DNA from: Actinobacteria bacterium Ga0077560
GTDB lineage: Bacteria; Actinomycetota; Thermoleophilia; Miltoncostaeales; Miltoncostaeaceae
Length of the DNA: 43,278 bases
NCBI GenBank assembly: GCA_001464275.1
Contig: LNFL01000134.1
Span: 1 to 43,278 of the forward strand
Direction of reading: 5' to 3'
Shown: one piece after another, positions 34,628 through 42,991 of the stretch
How the letters are laid out: each line of letters opens with the position of its first letter
Numbering within the stretch: position 1 is the stretch's first letter
Translations under genes and position numbers: made by a program
Notes under the pieces: generated by a model
Databases searched by the model: none
What the model was told of the DNA's origin: nothing
The model's input: only the letters and a program-made list of their open reading frames with translations

Positions 34628-36030
34628 GAGAGAACATCATCCAGCTGATCTACCTGGTCGCGGTGGTCGGGTTCGCGCTGTCCCTGAAGTGGATGTCGGC
34701 CGCCTCGACCGCCCGCCGCGGCATCTTCGCCGGCGAGATCGGGTTCATCCTGGCGATCGGCGCCACGCTGGCCCTCCCGGGGTACACCTCCGAGGGCGTC
34801 ATCCTCATCATCATCGCGCTGGCGATCGGCACCGCCATCGGCATCCCCATGGGCCTCAAGGTCCCCATGACCGCGATGCCCGAGCGGATCGCCCTGAGCC
34901 ACGCGTTCGGCGCCCTGGCCGTGGGTGCCATCGGTGTCGCGAAGTTCTTCCTGGACGGCGAGAAGTTCGGCAAGTTCGAGCTCGCCGTGCTGGGCGTCGA
35001 GGTGGTCCTCGGTGGACTGGTGTTCACCGGCAGCCTCATGGCGGCCGGCAAGCTCCACGAGAAGCTCCCGCAGCGCCCGATCCTCTTCAAGGGCCAGAAC
35101 TACGTGAACTTCGGGATCATCGGGATCTGCGCGGCGATCGTGATCTACCTGATGTTCCGGCCCGAGGACACGTGGTTGGTGCTGGTGCTCGCGGGCCTCG
35201 CGCTCGCCGTCGGCGTGCTGCTCACCATCCCGATCGGCGGCGCCGACATGCCGACGGTCATCGCGCTCCTCAACAGCTACGCCGGCCTCTCGGCGGCCGC
35301 GCTGGGCTTCGTGCTCGACAACAAGCTGCTCATCGTGGCCGGTGCCCTGGACGGGACCGCGGGTCTCATCCTGGCGATCATCATGTGCCGCGCCATGAAC
35401 CGCTCGTTCCGGAACGTCATGTTCGGGGCGTTCGGCGCGGTCGACGAGACCGCCGGTGGCGGGGCCGCGGGCGAGGTCGCCCCGATCCGCTCGGCGTCCA
35501 CCGACGAGGCCGCGGACATCATGAAGATGGCCCGCAGCGTGGTCATCGTCCCGGGCTACGGGATGGCGGTGGCGCAGGCCCAGCACAAGGTGCGGGAACT
35601 GGCCGACGCCCTCGAGAAGGAGGGCGTGGACGTGAAGTACGCCATCCACCCGGTGGCCGGCCGCATGCCCGGGCACATGAACGTGCTCCTGGCGGAGGCA
35701 AACGTCCCGTACGACAAGCTGCTCGACATGGACGAGATCAACAGCGACTTCCCGCAGGTGGACGTCGTCCTCGTCCTCGGTGCCAACGACGTGGTCAACC
35801 CCTCGGCGCGGCACGACACGAGCAGCCCCATCTACGGCATGCCCATCCTCAACGTGGACCAGGCCCAGACCATCATGGTGGTCAAGCGGTCGATGCGGTC
35901 CGGGTTCGCGGGCATCGAGAACGAGCTGTTCTACAACCCCAAGACCCTCATGGTCTTCGGGGACGCGAAGGCCGTCGTCACCGAGATGGCCATCGAGGTC
36001 TCCGGCCAGCGGGACGCGATCAGCCTGTAG
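34624..36030 (+). CDS. pntB: NAD(P) transhydrogenase subunit beta
   Basis: A 468-residue subunit with about nine membrane helices in the first ~270 residues and a C-terminal NADP(H)-binding domain III (~300-468). Conserved parts include SHAFGALAVGAIGV, ADMPTVIALLNSYAGLSAAA with membrane residues of the proton path, and in domain III VVIVPGYGMAVAQAQHKVRE, YAIHPVAGRMPGHMNVLLAE, VLVLGANDVVNPSAR and the KRSMRSGFAG NADP-binding loop. GTG 34624 overlaps the pntAB stop. It completes the transhydrogenase and is followed by a strong convergent terminator. Confidence 0.95.
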   Translation: MRENIIQLIYLVAVVGFALSLKWMSAASTARRGIFAGEIGFILAIGATLALPGYTSEGVILIIIALAIGTAIGIPMGLKVPMTAMPERIALSHAFGALAVGAIGVAKFFLDGEKFGKFELAVLGVEVVLGGLVFTGSLMAAGKLHEKLPQRPILFKGQNYVNFGIIGICAAIVIYLMFRPEDTWLVLVLAGLALAVGVLLTIPIGGADMPTVIALLNSYAGLSAAALGFVLDNKLLIVAGALDGTAGLILAIIMCRAMNRSFRNVMFGAFGAVDETAGGGAAGEVAPIRSASTDEAADIMKMARSVVIVPGYGMAVAQAQHKVRELADALEKEGVDVKYAIHPVAGRMPGHMNVLLAEANVPYDKLLDMDEINSDFPQVDVVLVLGANDVVNPSARHDTSSPIYGMPILNVDQAQTIMVVKRSMRSGFAGIENELFYNPKTLMVFGDAKAVVTEMAIEVSGQRDAISL

Positions 36031-36043
36031 TCGCGGTTGCGGT

Positions 36044-36072
36044 TCCCGGCCCGCCGAGGTGGCGGGCCGGGA
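36044..36072. terminator. Terminator between convergent pntB and the IMPDH-like gene
   Basis: A twelve-base perfect stem (CCCGGCCCGCC flanked by T and its complement) with loop GAGGT, 13 bases after the pntB stop. It can serve both convergent operons. No T-tract on either side. Confidence 0.7.
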
Positions 36073-36099
36073 CTCCGCGCGCTGACCGGCTGCGGGGCC

Positions 36100-37536
36100 T
36101 CAGCCCCTCAGGGCGTGGGGGTGGCTCTCGTTGAGCCCCGCCACGGTGATGCGCACGAACGTCGCGTTGCGGTGCATCTCCGCGATCGTCGAGGCGTTCG
36201 AGTAGCTCATCCCCGAGCGCAGGCCGCCGACGAGGTTGCGCACGATCTCCGAGGCGGGATCGCGCAGCGGCACGACGGTCTCGACGCCCTCCGGGACGGT
36301 GGGGACGAACTCGTCGTCGAGGTCCTCCGCGTGACGGCGCGCCTCGGCCGCGGGCGCGGACGCCATGCCGCGGAACACCTTCACCCGGCGGCCGTCGCGC
36401 GTGACGACGTCGCCCGGGCTCTCGGGGGTCCCGGCCAGCAGTCCGCCGATCATCACGGTCTCCGCGCCGGCGGCGATCGCCTTGGCCACGTCGCCGGGGT
36501 AGCGGATGCCGCCGTCGGCGATCACCGGGACGTCGTGCTCGGCGCACGCCTCGGCGCAGGCCATCACGGCGGAGAGCTGCGGGACGCCGACCCCGGCCAC
36601 GATGCGGGTGGTGCAGACCGACCCGGGGCCCACGCCAACCTTCACGGCATCGGCGCCGGCGAGGCAGAGGTCGCGGGCGCCCTCGGCGGTGGCGACGTTG
36701 CCGGCCACCACGTCGACGGCGTCGCCGATGGCCTCGCGGACGGCGCTGACGGCCTGGATGGCGTGCTCGGCGTGGCCGTGGGCGATGTCCAGCACCAATG
36801 CGTCCGCGCCCGCGGCGACGAGCGCCCGGGCCCGCTCCAGGTAGTCCCCGCGCACGCCGATCGCGGCGCCCACGGCGAGTCGCCCGCGGGCGTCGGTGGT
36901 CGACTCGGGGCGCTCGGCGTGCTGCAGCAGGTCCCGCATGGTCACCAGCCCGGCGAGCTGGTCGCCGTCGCCCACCAGGGGGAGCTTCTCCACGCGCGCG
37001 TCGCGCATGATCTCGAGGGCCTCGTCGCCGCTGGTGTCGATGCGCCCCACCACCAGGCGGCTGCGCGGCGTCATGGCGTCCTCCACCACGCGGGCCTCGG
37101 GGACCATGTCGATGTCCCTGCTGGTGAGCATGCCGGCCAGACGGCGGTCGGCATCGACGACCACCAGGCCGCTCACGCCGTGCTCGGCCATCAGCCGGCG
37201 GGCCTCGTCGAACGACGCGTCGTTGCGGACGGTGTGCGGATCCTCGATCACCAGGGCCTCGGCGCGCTTGACCCGGGCGACCTCGCGGGCCTGCTGCTCC
37301 ACGGTGAGGAAGCGATGGATGATGCCGAGACCGCCGATGCGGGCCATGGCGATCGACATCGACGACTCGGTGACGGTGTCCATGTTCGCCGAGACGAGCG
37401 GCACGGCGAGGCGGAGCCGCCGTGTGAACCGCGTCCCGGTGTCCACCTCCCGGCGCGAGCGGATGCCGCTCCGGCGGGGGACGAGCATGACGTCGTCGTA
37501 CGACAGGGCGAGGGGAATGTCCGATTTCCAGTTCAT
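36100..37536 (-). CDS. IMP dehydrogenase/GMP reductase family enzyme with CBS pair
   Basis: A 478-residue TIM-barrel enzyme of purine nucleotide interconversion, with two CBS domains (~95-210). The catalytic Cys lies in [20 protein letters not shown] (~300-320), the form typical of GMP reductase; IMP dehydrogenases usually read [27 protein letters not shown] mixes the reductase SANMDTV with the dehydrogenase TE...IAMA. Phosphate-site [20 protein letters not shown] and the flap region [14 protein letters not shown] are present. It could be a CBS-containing GMP reductase like mycobacterial GuaB1, or an IMP dehydrogenase. Cytosolic. A -10-like TATCGT lies eleven bases before the ATG, on the minus strand. 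Confidence 0.85.
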   Translation of the reverse strand: MNWKSDIPLALSYDDVMLVPRRSGIRSRREVDTGTRFTRRLRLAVPLVSANMDTVTESSMSIAMARIGGLGIIHRFLTVEQQAREVARVKRAEALVIEDPHTVRNDASFDEARRLMAEHGVSGLVVVDADRRLAGMLTSRDIDMVPEARVVEDAMTPRSRLVVGRIDTSGDEALEIMRDARVEKLPLVGDGDQLAGLVTMRDLLQHAERPESTTDARGRLAVGAAIGVRGDYLERARALVAAGADALVLDIAHGHAEHAIQAVSAVREAIGDAVDVVAGNVATAEGARDLCLAGADAVKVGVGPGSVCTTRIVAGVGVPQLSAVMACAEACAEHDVPVIADGGIRYPGDVAKAIAAGAETVMIGGLLAGTPESPGDVVTRDGRRVKVFRGMASAPAAEARRHAEDLDDEFVPTVPEGVETVVPLRDPASEIVRNLVGGLRSGMSYSNASTIAEMHRNATFVRITVAGLNESHPHALRG

Positions 37537-37587
37537 GGCAGCCGGGGACGATAGCTGCTGCGTCGCACCCGGGCCCCGTCCGACGGG

Positions 37588-37593
37588 TAGCAT
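37588..37593 (+). promoter_or_regulatory. -10 hexamer TAGCAT of a leaderless lipoprotein promoter
   Basis: TAGCAT ends seven bases before ATG 37601, with no ribosome binding site. Identical to the acuC box in sequence and almost in spacing. Confidence 0.55.
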
Positions 37594-37600
37594 CGCCGTC

Positions 37601-38065
37601 ATGCAAGGACGTGGGCTGCTGGCCATGGTGCTGGTCTCGGCCGCCGTCGCGGTCTCCGGCTGCGGTTCGCAGGATGGCGGCGCCCCGGCGGCGCAGGCGC
37701 CCGTGCCCCCGGGGGAGTACGTCGCGGCCGTGCAGGACCTGCTGGGTCCGCCGGCCCGGATGGCGTCGCTGGCGACCGCCCGCGTCGCCTCCGACCCGGA
37801 GGTGGACGCGCCGACCCAGGCCCAGGTGGACGCCATGGTCAACCAGGCCCGCCGGGAGCTGCGGGAGCTTCGGGAACTGCCGCTCGGCGGCGGGGTCCTC
37901 CCGCAGCAGCGTGACGCCCTGGCCGGGGCCTACCAGGCGACCGTGACCTGGATGGAGCGTGTCGGCCGAGACCTCGTGCAGGATGACCGGGTCGCCCTCC
38001 GCCAGCATCTGACCCCGCTCTTCATGAGCATGCGAGGACTCTCATCCGCCGTCTCGCCGCCCTGA
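37601..38065 (+). CDS. Small helical lipoprotein
   Basis: A 154-residue predicted lipoprotein: MQGRGLLAMVLVSAAVAVSGCGS has a signal peptide with lipobox VSGC, so Cys ~20 should be lipidated and the protein held on the outer face of the membrane. After a short Pro/Ala linker the body is helical and rich in Arg, Glu and Leu (RRELRELRELPLGG). No family is recognised. It overlaps the presumed start of a second lipoprotein of nearly identical size. Function unknown; the pair may form a surface complex. Confidence 0.7.
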   Translation: MQGRGLLAMVLVSAAVAVSGCGSQDGGAPAAQAPVPPGEYVAAVQDLLGPPARMASLATARVASDPEVDAPTQAQVDAMVNQARRELRELRELPLGGGVLPQQRDALAGAYQATVTWMERVGRDLVQDDRVALRQHLTPLFMSMRGLSSAVSPP

Positions 38066-38511
38066 TCGCCATCGTCGCCGCGCTCGCCACGGCGGGCTGC
38101 GGGTCGGATCCGCTGCCGGTGCCCACCTCGGCCCCGCCCGCGGAGACCCCGGTGGGCCCTCGCGGCTACCTCTCCGACACCGCGCTCGCGGCCGACGGCA
38201 TCCGCGGGTTCGTCGAGACCCTGGGCGCGCTGGCCCCCGAGATCACCCCCGCCGAGGCCCGCACCGCGGCCCCCGGTCTGCGCCAGGACGCGGGAATCGT
38301 CGATCTCGCGTATCGCCGGCTCGCCGCCGAGCGTGTCGAGGACACCCGGTTGGAGGGACAGCGCAAGCGGGTCACCCCGGCGCTGGGGGAGGTCGCGCAG
38401 ATCATGGCGCGCATCGCCACCCTGGCCGAGGCGGGCAAGGCCCCGGAGATGGCGGCGCTGGTCCCGGATCTGGAGGCGGCCATCGCCGCGCTCCGGACGG
38501 CGGGCGGCTAG
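38044..38511 (+). CDS. Second small helical lipoprotein, start codon unclear
   Basis: About 155 residues. A good lipoprotein signal, IRRLAALIAIVAALATAGCGSD, lies in frame with a helical body (EAGKAPEMAALVPDLEAAIAAL), but from the upstream stop at 37984 onward this frame has no ATG, GTG or TTG before the signal peptide. ATC 38044 follows AGGA by six bases and gives a textbook signal peptide, so it is placed there tentatively. GTG 38116 would remove the signal peptide. Alternatively a small indel broke a start at ATG 38030. It shares size and style with the preceding lipoprotein. No known family. Confidence 0.55.
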   Translation: MRRLAALIAIVAALATAGCGSDPLPVPTSAPPAETPVGPRGYLSDTALAADGIRGFVETLGALAPEITPAEARTAAPGLRQDAGIVDLAYRRLAAERVEDTRLEGQRKRVTPALGEVAQIMARIATLAEAGKAPEMAALVPDLEAAIAALRTAGG

Positions 38512-38547
38512 AACTCCGCAGAATCGCCGGATGGCGGGTGTGGGGTC

Positions 38548-39216
38548 ATGCTTTCGCGGGACCCTGCCGATCCATTTGGCGTGTCCGAAACCGTCCATGT
38601 CCTGATCGCCAGCGCGTCGCCGGCGTACGCCCGGGGGCTCGCGTCGTTCCTCGACGATGGACCGCTGTCGCCGGTCGTCGTGCACACGATCGACGTGGCG
38701 CTGACCCGTGCCGCGGAGGTCGAACCGGCCCTGGCGGTGGTGGACACCCGGCTGGGGGACGGTCCGGGCACGGAGCTGGTGGCCGAGTTGCTGGCCCGCG
38801 TCCCGGGACTCCGGGTGCTGTGCGCGGTCCACGACGAGGGACCCCAGGCCCAGGTCGCAGCCCTCGCGGCCGGCGCCTGCGGGGTCATCCTCACCACCTG
38901 GCCCCGGGACCTGGTCGCCGAGGCCGCCGCCGACGCCCTGCGTGGCGTCTCCCGCTTCGAGATCGGTGTGGTCCGATCCCTGGCGGACATGGCGCGGCGG
39001 TCCGGCGCGGGGGAGGCTCGCCTCACCGACCAGGAGCGTGTGGTGCTGCGCCTCATGCGGCAGCACCTCACCTACAAGGAGATCGCCCAGCGGCTGGGGG
39101 TGTCGTGGCACACGGTGCGCACGCACGCGCAGTCGATCCTGCGCAAGTCCGGCGTCCACTCCCGGCGCGAGCTCGACGGATGGGCCGCGCGGCTGGACGA
39201 GCGGGAGGCCGCGTGA
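38548..39216 (+). CDS. LuxR-family regulator with degenerate receiver
   Basis: A 222-residue NarL/FixJ-style transcription factor. The N-terminal receiver-like fold starts VHVLIASASPAYARGLASFL; the usual acidic pair after beta-1 is Ala-Ser here, though an Asp remains at the phosphorylation position (VVDTRLGDG). The C-terminal LuxR domain is clear: LTDQERVVLRLMRQHLTYKE, IAQRLGVSWHTVRTHAQSIL and RKSGVHSRREL. Lack of the acidic pocket suggests it is not controlled by standard phosphorylation. No histidine kinase is nearby. Its stop overlaps the start of a small membrane protein gene. ATG 38548 used; GTG 38581 possible. Confidence 0.85.
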   Translation: MLSRDPADPFGVSETVHVLIASASPAYARGLASFLDDGPLSPVVVHTIDVALTRAAEVEPALAVVDTRLGDGPGTELVAELLARVPGLRVLCAVHDEGPQAQVAALAAGACGVILTTWPRDLVAEAAADALRGVSRFEIGVVRSLADMARRSGAGEARLTDQERVVLRLMRQHLTYKEIAQRLGVSWHTVRTHAQSILRKSGVHSRRELDGWAARLDEREAA

Positions 39217-39509
39217 CCGCCGTCGCGGTGACCCGCCGGCCGACGGCCCGGCGCGAGCGCCGTGTGGCGGCGCTGCTGCGCCGGCGAGTGGCGCCCACCG
39301 CCGGGCTGGCGTTCCTGCTCGCGGGCGGCGCCGTGTGCGTGCGCGTGACGGCCGTGACACTGCTCGGCGACGGTGAGGGCCCGGTGTGGCTGTTCACCGG
39401 CGCGGCGTGCGTGCTCGCCGGCGTGGCGCTCGTGCTGCTCGCCCTTCCCAAGTTCGTCCCCTCGCACGAGGAGACGGAGGATCCCCACCCCGCACCGCCG
39501 CGCGGGTAG
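39213..39509 (+). CDS. Small two-helix membrane protein
   Basis: A 98-residue protein beginning at GTG 39213, which overlaps the regulator stop (GTGA). After an Arg-rich cytosolic start (RRPTARRERRVAALLRRR) there are two hydrophobic helices (VAPTAGLAFLLAGGAVCV; WLFTGAACVLAGVALVLLAL) and a short acidic tail. No family is recognised. Coupling to the LuxR regulator suggests a membrane partner or a simple target; this is inference. Confidence 0.6.
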   Translation: MTAVAVTRRPTARRERRVAALLRRRVAPTAGLAFLLAGGAVCVRVTAVTLLGDGEGPVWLFTGAACVLAGVALVLLALPKFVPSHEETEDPHPAPPRG

Positions 39510-39513
39510 GGAC

Positions 39514-39531
39514 GGGGTACCTCGGTACCCC
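39514..39531. terminator. Short hairpin after the membrane protein gene
   Basis: GGGGTACC, two-base loop TC, GGTACCCC, starting five bases after the stop codon. It precedes a much stronger hairpin and may help it. Confidence 0.4.
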
Positions 39532-39538
39532 CAGGACC

Positions 39539-39575
39539 GCCGGCTCCGGGCACTGGGAGGCTGCCCGGAGCCGGC
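39539..39575. terminator. Strong terminator between convergent genes
   Basis: A perfect fourteen-base stem, GCCGGCTCCGGGCA with TGCCCGGAGCCGGC, and a nine-base loop. It lies between the stops of the membrane protein gene and the secreted PKD-type gene and can serve both strands. Confidence 0.75.
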
Positions 39576-39587
39576 AGGTCCGAACGC

Positions 39588-41888
39588 TCACCGGATGGTG
39601 AGCGGGCTCGCCATCACGGCGCCCACCTCGCCGGCGTCGCCGATGAACTGGCGCACCAGCAGGTAGCGGCCCGTGGGGACGCTCACCCGGATGGGCCTGC
39701 CGGCGGCGGCGCCGCCGGTGGTGCGGGTCCGCACCGTGCGCCCGGTGACCGTCATGAGCTGCACCCGCAGCCGGCCGGCCGCGGTGCTCCGGGCGGTGAA
39801 CCGCACCGCCGCGCGCCGCGCCACGGACGCGGGGACCCGGCCGCGGAGCGCCGGGGCGGCACCGGTGACCGTGACGCGCGCGGTGTCCTGCGTCACGTTC
39901 CCCGCGCGGTCGGTGAGCGTGACGCGCACCGTGTACCGCCCGGCCTTCGCGAACCGGTGGCGCAACGCCGTGGCGGCGCCGCCGGCGACCTGCACCGCGG
40001 GCGCCCCGTCACCGAAGCGGGCCGACACCGTCGCCAGCCCGCCGTCGTCCCGGGCCCCGGTCACGAAGACGGCCTGCTGGCCCGGCCGGATGCGCTGGTC
40101 CTCGCCGGCGCCGCCCGCCGGCGGGGTGTTGTCGACGAGCAGGTACAGGTAGTCCTGCGCGGGCCCGTCGCGGAGCTCGACGCGCAGCGGCCCGTCCGCG
40201 TACCGCGCGGTGTCCAGCCCGAGCGCCCGGGTGCGCGTTCCCGGCCAGCCGTGGTCCACCCGCCATTCGGGGTCGGCGTCCGTGTCGACGTCGGCCGTCA
40301 GGTTCACCGTCCCGCGGACGGCCTGCCCGTCGGCCGCGCCCGTGATGCGGACGGGACGGTGCCCGGCCGCCAGCTGCAGGGTGGTGACGCTGCCGGTGGC
40401 CGGGTCGCCCGACGCGACCGTGATGCGGGATCCCCGCGGCAGCGGCGGCAGTTGCGCGGCGAACGCGCCGTCCGCGCCGGCCGTCACGGTGACCTCGCCC
40501 AGGTTCAGGCGGCCGAGCTCGGCGCTCACCCGCACCCGCGCGCCCGGCGTCGTGCGTCCGGACACGCGCCCCGCGGTCTCGGACGCCGTCAGGTCGATCG
40601 GCGCCGACAGCGTCGCGGCCTCGCCGCGGATCTCCAGGCGCGATCCCGGCCTCACCCGGACCGGGAAGGCGTCCCGGCCGAGCGGGCCGGTTTCGCTCTC
40701 GCCGCCGGTCAGGACGCCGCGGTGCTGCAGGGAGCGGCCGCCGGCGAGGGCCAGGGTGGCCGTGAAGGGGCCGCTCAGCCCAGAGGGCTCGAGGTAGCCG
40801 GAGCCCTCATCGAACGCGATGCCCGGACGGATGGCGGTGATCGCCATCGAGTCGCCGACGGGGTACGAGGCGTCGGTCGACACGCGATCGCCGGCGACCG
40901 GCAGCAGCCCCGACGCCTGGACCGCGAGCCTCGGGGTGGTGAGGGGCGCGCAATCGGTCGGCAGGGCGCCGGTGGGGGCCAGGGTGTCGCACGGCCCGAG
41001 CGGACTCGCGGGGTCGGTGGACGGACCGTGCAGCGCGAGCCGGACCGAGTACCGGCCCCGTTCCGCGCCGGGGGGCAGGGTCACCCGGAACCCGTCAGCG
41101 GTGAACTCGGCGGAGCCGAAGGTGCGGGTCCGGTCCACCACGCCGGGCTGCTCGACGCGCACGCTTCCGCCCGGTCCGAGGGGCGGGTAGTCGAAGAAGG
41201 AGGGCAGGTCGTCGGCGCCGGGCGTCTCCGCCGGTAGCAGCCGGGTGAAGCGCAGGGCGCCGGAGGCGTCGCGGCCCTCGACCAGGATGGGGACACCCGG
41301 CGCGGGGTCGTTGATCTGCACCGAGGTGCGGCGGGGGTCGGTGCTGGCGTAGAAGTAGACCCTGCGCGAGGTGTAGGGCCGCACGGTGACGGTGCGCGCG
41401 CCCACCGGGATGGCGATCGCCAGGTTCGGCGTCGCCAGCGGGATGTCGAGGGTGGTCCCGGTCACCGGCGTGGCGTTCACCGTGGAGCCGGGGGTGAGCT
41501 CGCGCAGGTGGAGGGTCGTGCCCTCCGCGCGCGCGACCGGGATGAGGGCTTCGAGCGGGGCGGTCTCGTCGTCTCCGCGGATGCCGAAGACCAGGCCCTC
41601 CGCGCCGGTGGACATGCGGCTGTCGAACCGGATCGAACGGCCCGGCCCTCCGGCGCAGGCCGTGGCCGCGACCGGCAGGGGTGTGACGGTGCCGACGCGG
41701 GTGCCGTTCGGCAATGACAGGGTGCCCGTGATGGACGTGGTGGCGGGGCTCACGTCCGCGCACCCGAAGGGGCTGTAGGACGGCTGCAGGGTGACCGCGG
41801 TCACGCCGGCGTTGGCGATCGCGGGGATCGCCAGGGTGCCGAGGGCCGTGGCGAGCATCGCGAGCCGCGGGTTGCGTCGCCTGGACAT
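39588..41888 (-). CDS. Secreted beta-rich protein with PKD-like domain
   Basis: A 766-residue exported protein. ATG 41888 has AAGGAG five bases upstream, followed by MSRRRNPRLAMLATALGTLA and a cleavage site after AIANA. The mature chain is beta-rich with several Ig-like or carboxypeptidase-regulatory-like units (GRVSGRTTPGARVRVSAELG, GEVTVTAGADGAFAAQLPPL). A PKD domain lies at ~605-690 (GLATVSARFGDGAPA; YTVRVTLTDRAGNVTQDTAR), and a final beta domain ends near SVPTGRYLLVRQFIGDAGE. There is no C-terminal membrane anchor or LPXTG. It is stylistically like the secreted beta-helix protein at 7907. The open frame upstream of the ATG is non-coding. Likely cell-envelope or matrix component; binding partner unknown. 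Confidence 0.8.
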   Translation of the reverse strand: MSRRRNPRLAMLATALGTLAIPAIANAGVTAVTLQPSYSPFGCADVSPATTSITGTLSLPNGTRVGTVTPLPVAATACAGGPGRSIRFDSRMSTGAEGLVFGIRGDDETAPLEALIPVARAEGTTLHLRELTPGSTVNATPVTGTTLDIPLATPNLAIAIPVGARTVTVRPYTSRRVYFYASTDPRRTSVQINDPAPGVPILVEGRDASGALRFTRLLPAETPGADDLPSFFDYPPLGPGGSVRVEQPGVVDRTRTFGSAEFTADGFRVTLPPGAERGRYSVRLALHGPSTDPASPLGPCDTLAPTGALPTDCAPLTTPRLAVQASGLLPVAGDRVSTDASYPVGDSMAITAIRPGIAFDEGSGYLEPSGLSGPFTATLALAGGRSLQHRGVLTGGESETGPLGRDAFPVRVRPGSRLEIRGEAATLSAPIDLTASETAGRVSGRTTPGARVRVSAELGRLNLGEVTVTAGADGAFAAQLPPLPRGSRITVASGDPATGSVTTLQLAAGHRPVRITGAADGQAVRGTVNLTADVDTDADPEWRVDHGWPGTRTRALGLDTARYADGPLRVELRDGPAQDYLYLLVDNTPPAGGAGEDQRIRPGQQAVFVTGARDDGGLATVSARFGDGAPAVQVAGGAATALRHRFAKAGRYTVRVTLTDRAGNVTQDTARVTVTGAAPALRGRVPASVARRAAVRFTARSTAAGRLRVQLMTVTGRTVRTRTTGGAAAGRPIRVSVPTGRYLLVRQFIGDAGEVGAVMASPLTIR

Positions 41889-42069
41889 GGTTGCTCCTTG
41901 TCGAGGGGTCGCTCCGATCGGCGACCTCGGATCCGACGCTACGGCCGGAGGCCGGGGCGGTCCGTCGGGGAGGCGACCCCCGCTGTGTGATGAGCGCGAC
42001 ATACCCGCACCGATGACCGGTCTCACACGCGGTCGGGGACCGATCCGGGACAGGCCGCCCGCGGGCTGG

Positions 42070-42075
42070 CAGGCT
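42070..42075 (+). promoter_or_regulatory. Possible -10 hexamer CAGGCT before the CitE-like gene
   Basis: CAGGCT, one base away from the TAGGCT before metY, ends seven bases before ATG 42083. No ribosome binding site is visible. Weaker than the other leaderless candidates because the first T is missing. Confidence 0.3.
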
Positions 42076-42082
42076 GTGGACC

Positions 42083-42967
42083 ATGACGACCCGACGCAGC
42101 CGCCCCCGCCGTTCCTGCCACTCGGTCCCGGCCACCCGGGAGCGCATGGTCGAAAAGGCACGCGATCTCCCCGCCGACGTGGTGTTCCTGGACATGGAGG
42201 ACGCCGTGCCGGCATCCGAGCGGGGTGGGCCCGCCCGGGCGGCCGTCACGGCGGCGCTCACCGCCCCGTTCGCCGCACGGACGGTCGCGGTCCGCGTGAA
42301 CGCGGTGGGGACGCCGTGGTTCCTCGGGGACGTGGCCGCCGTCGTCCCCGCGCGTCCGGACGTGCTGCTGGTGCCGAAGGTGGAGGATCCGGGGCACGTG
42401 GCCTTCGTCTGCCACCTGCTGGACGCCCTGGAGACCGACCACGGCCTCCAGGCCGGGGGCATCGGGGTGGAGCTGCAGATCGAGAGCGCGGGCGCCCTCG
42501 CCGGGGTCGGCGCGATCGCCGCCGCGTGCCCGCCGAGGGTCGAGGCCCTGGTCTTCGGCCCCGGCGATTTCGCCGCGTCGCTCGGCGCGCCGCAGACGAT
42601 GGTGGGCGAGCTGCCGGCCGACGGCGCCCCCGACCCCGGGGGGATGGCGCTGTTCGCGATGGTCGTCGCCGCCCGGGCGCACGGCCTGCAGGCGGTCGAC
42701 GGCCCCTACGGGGACATCTCCGACGCCGACGGCCTGGTGCGCGCCGCGCGCCGGGCGCGGGCGCTCGGGTGTGACGGCAAGTGGAGCATCCACCCGTCGC
42801 AGATCGCCGCGATCAACGCCACCTTCACGGCGTCCGAGGATGAGATCGCCCGGGCCCGCGCGATCATGGAAGCCCTGGGGGAGGGAGGGGCCGCGCGGCT
42901 GGACGGCGAGATGGTCGACGATGCGACCCGGCGCCTCGCCGAGGGGATCCTGCGAAGGTCGGGCTGA
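42083..42967 (+). CDS. HpcH/HpaI aldolase/citrate lyase beta-like (CitE-like) protein
   Basis: A 294-residue TIM-barrel enzyme of the CitE/malyl-CoA lyase superfamily, which splits or forms C-C bonds of 3-hydroxyacyl-CoA acids. CHSVPATRERMVEKARDLPA matches the usual YVPGSNPRMLEKA region; VVFLDMEDAVP, VAVRVNAVGTPW (substrate Arg), LLVPKVEDPGH, ELQIESAGAL (metal Glu) and FGPGDFAASLG (metal Asp) are all in order. The ending GCDGKWSIHPSQIAAIN is typical. No citrate lyase alpha/gamma subunits are near, so it is a stand-alone CoA lyase or thioesterase; malyl- or citramalyl-CoA are plausible substrates. It is divergent from the PKD-type secreted gene. Confidence 0.9.
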   Translation: MTTRRSRPRRSCHSVPATRERMVEKARDLPADVVFLDMEDAVPASERGGPARAAVTAALTAPFAARTVAVRVNAVGTPWFLGDVAAVVPARPDVLLVPKVEDPGHVAFVCHLLDALETDHGLQAGGIGVELQIESAGALAGVGAIAAACPPRVEALVFGPGDFAASLGAPQTMVGELPADGAPDPGGMALFAMVVAARAHGLQAVDGPYGDISDADGLVRAARRARALGCDGKWSIHPSQIAAINATFTASEDEIARARAIMEALGEGGAARLDGEMVDDATRRLAEGILRRSG

Positions 42968-42991
42968 GGCGCGAGCCCCGGCCCGGGCGGA

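Noticed and set aside
41985-42028. GTGTGA...TCACAC pair upstream of the CitE-like gene, reminiscent of a CRP site
   Set aside because: The half-sites are more than 30 bases apart, far beyond the spacing of a CRP-type operator; likely chance.
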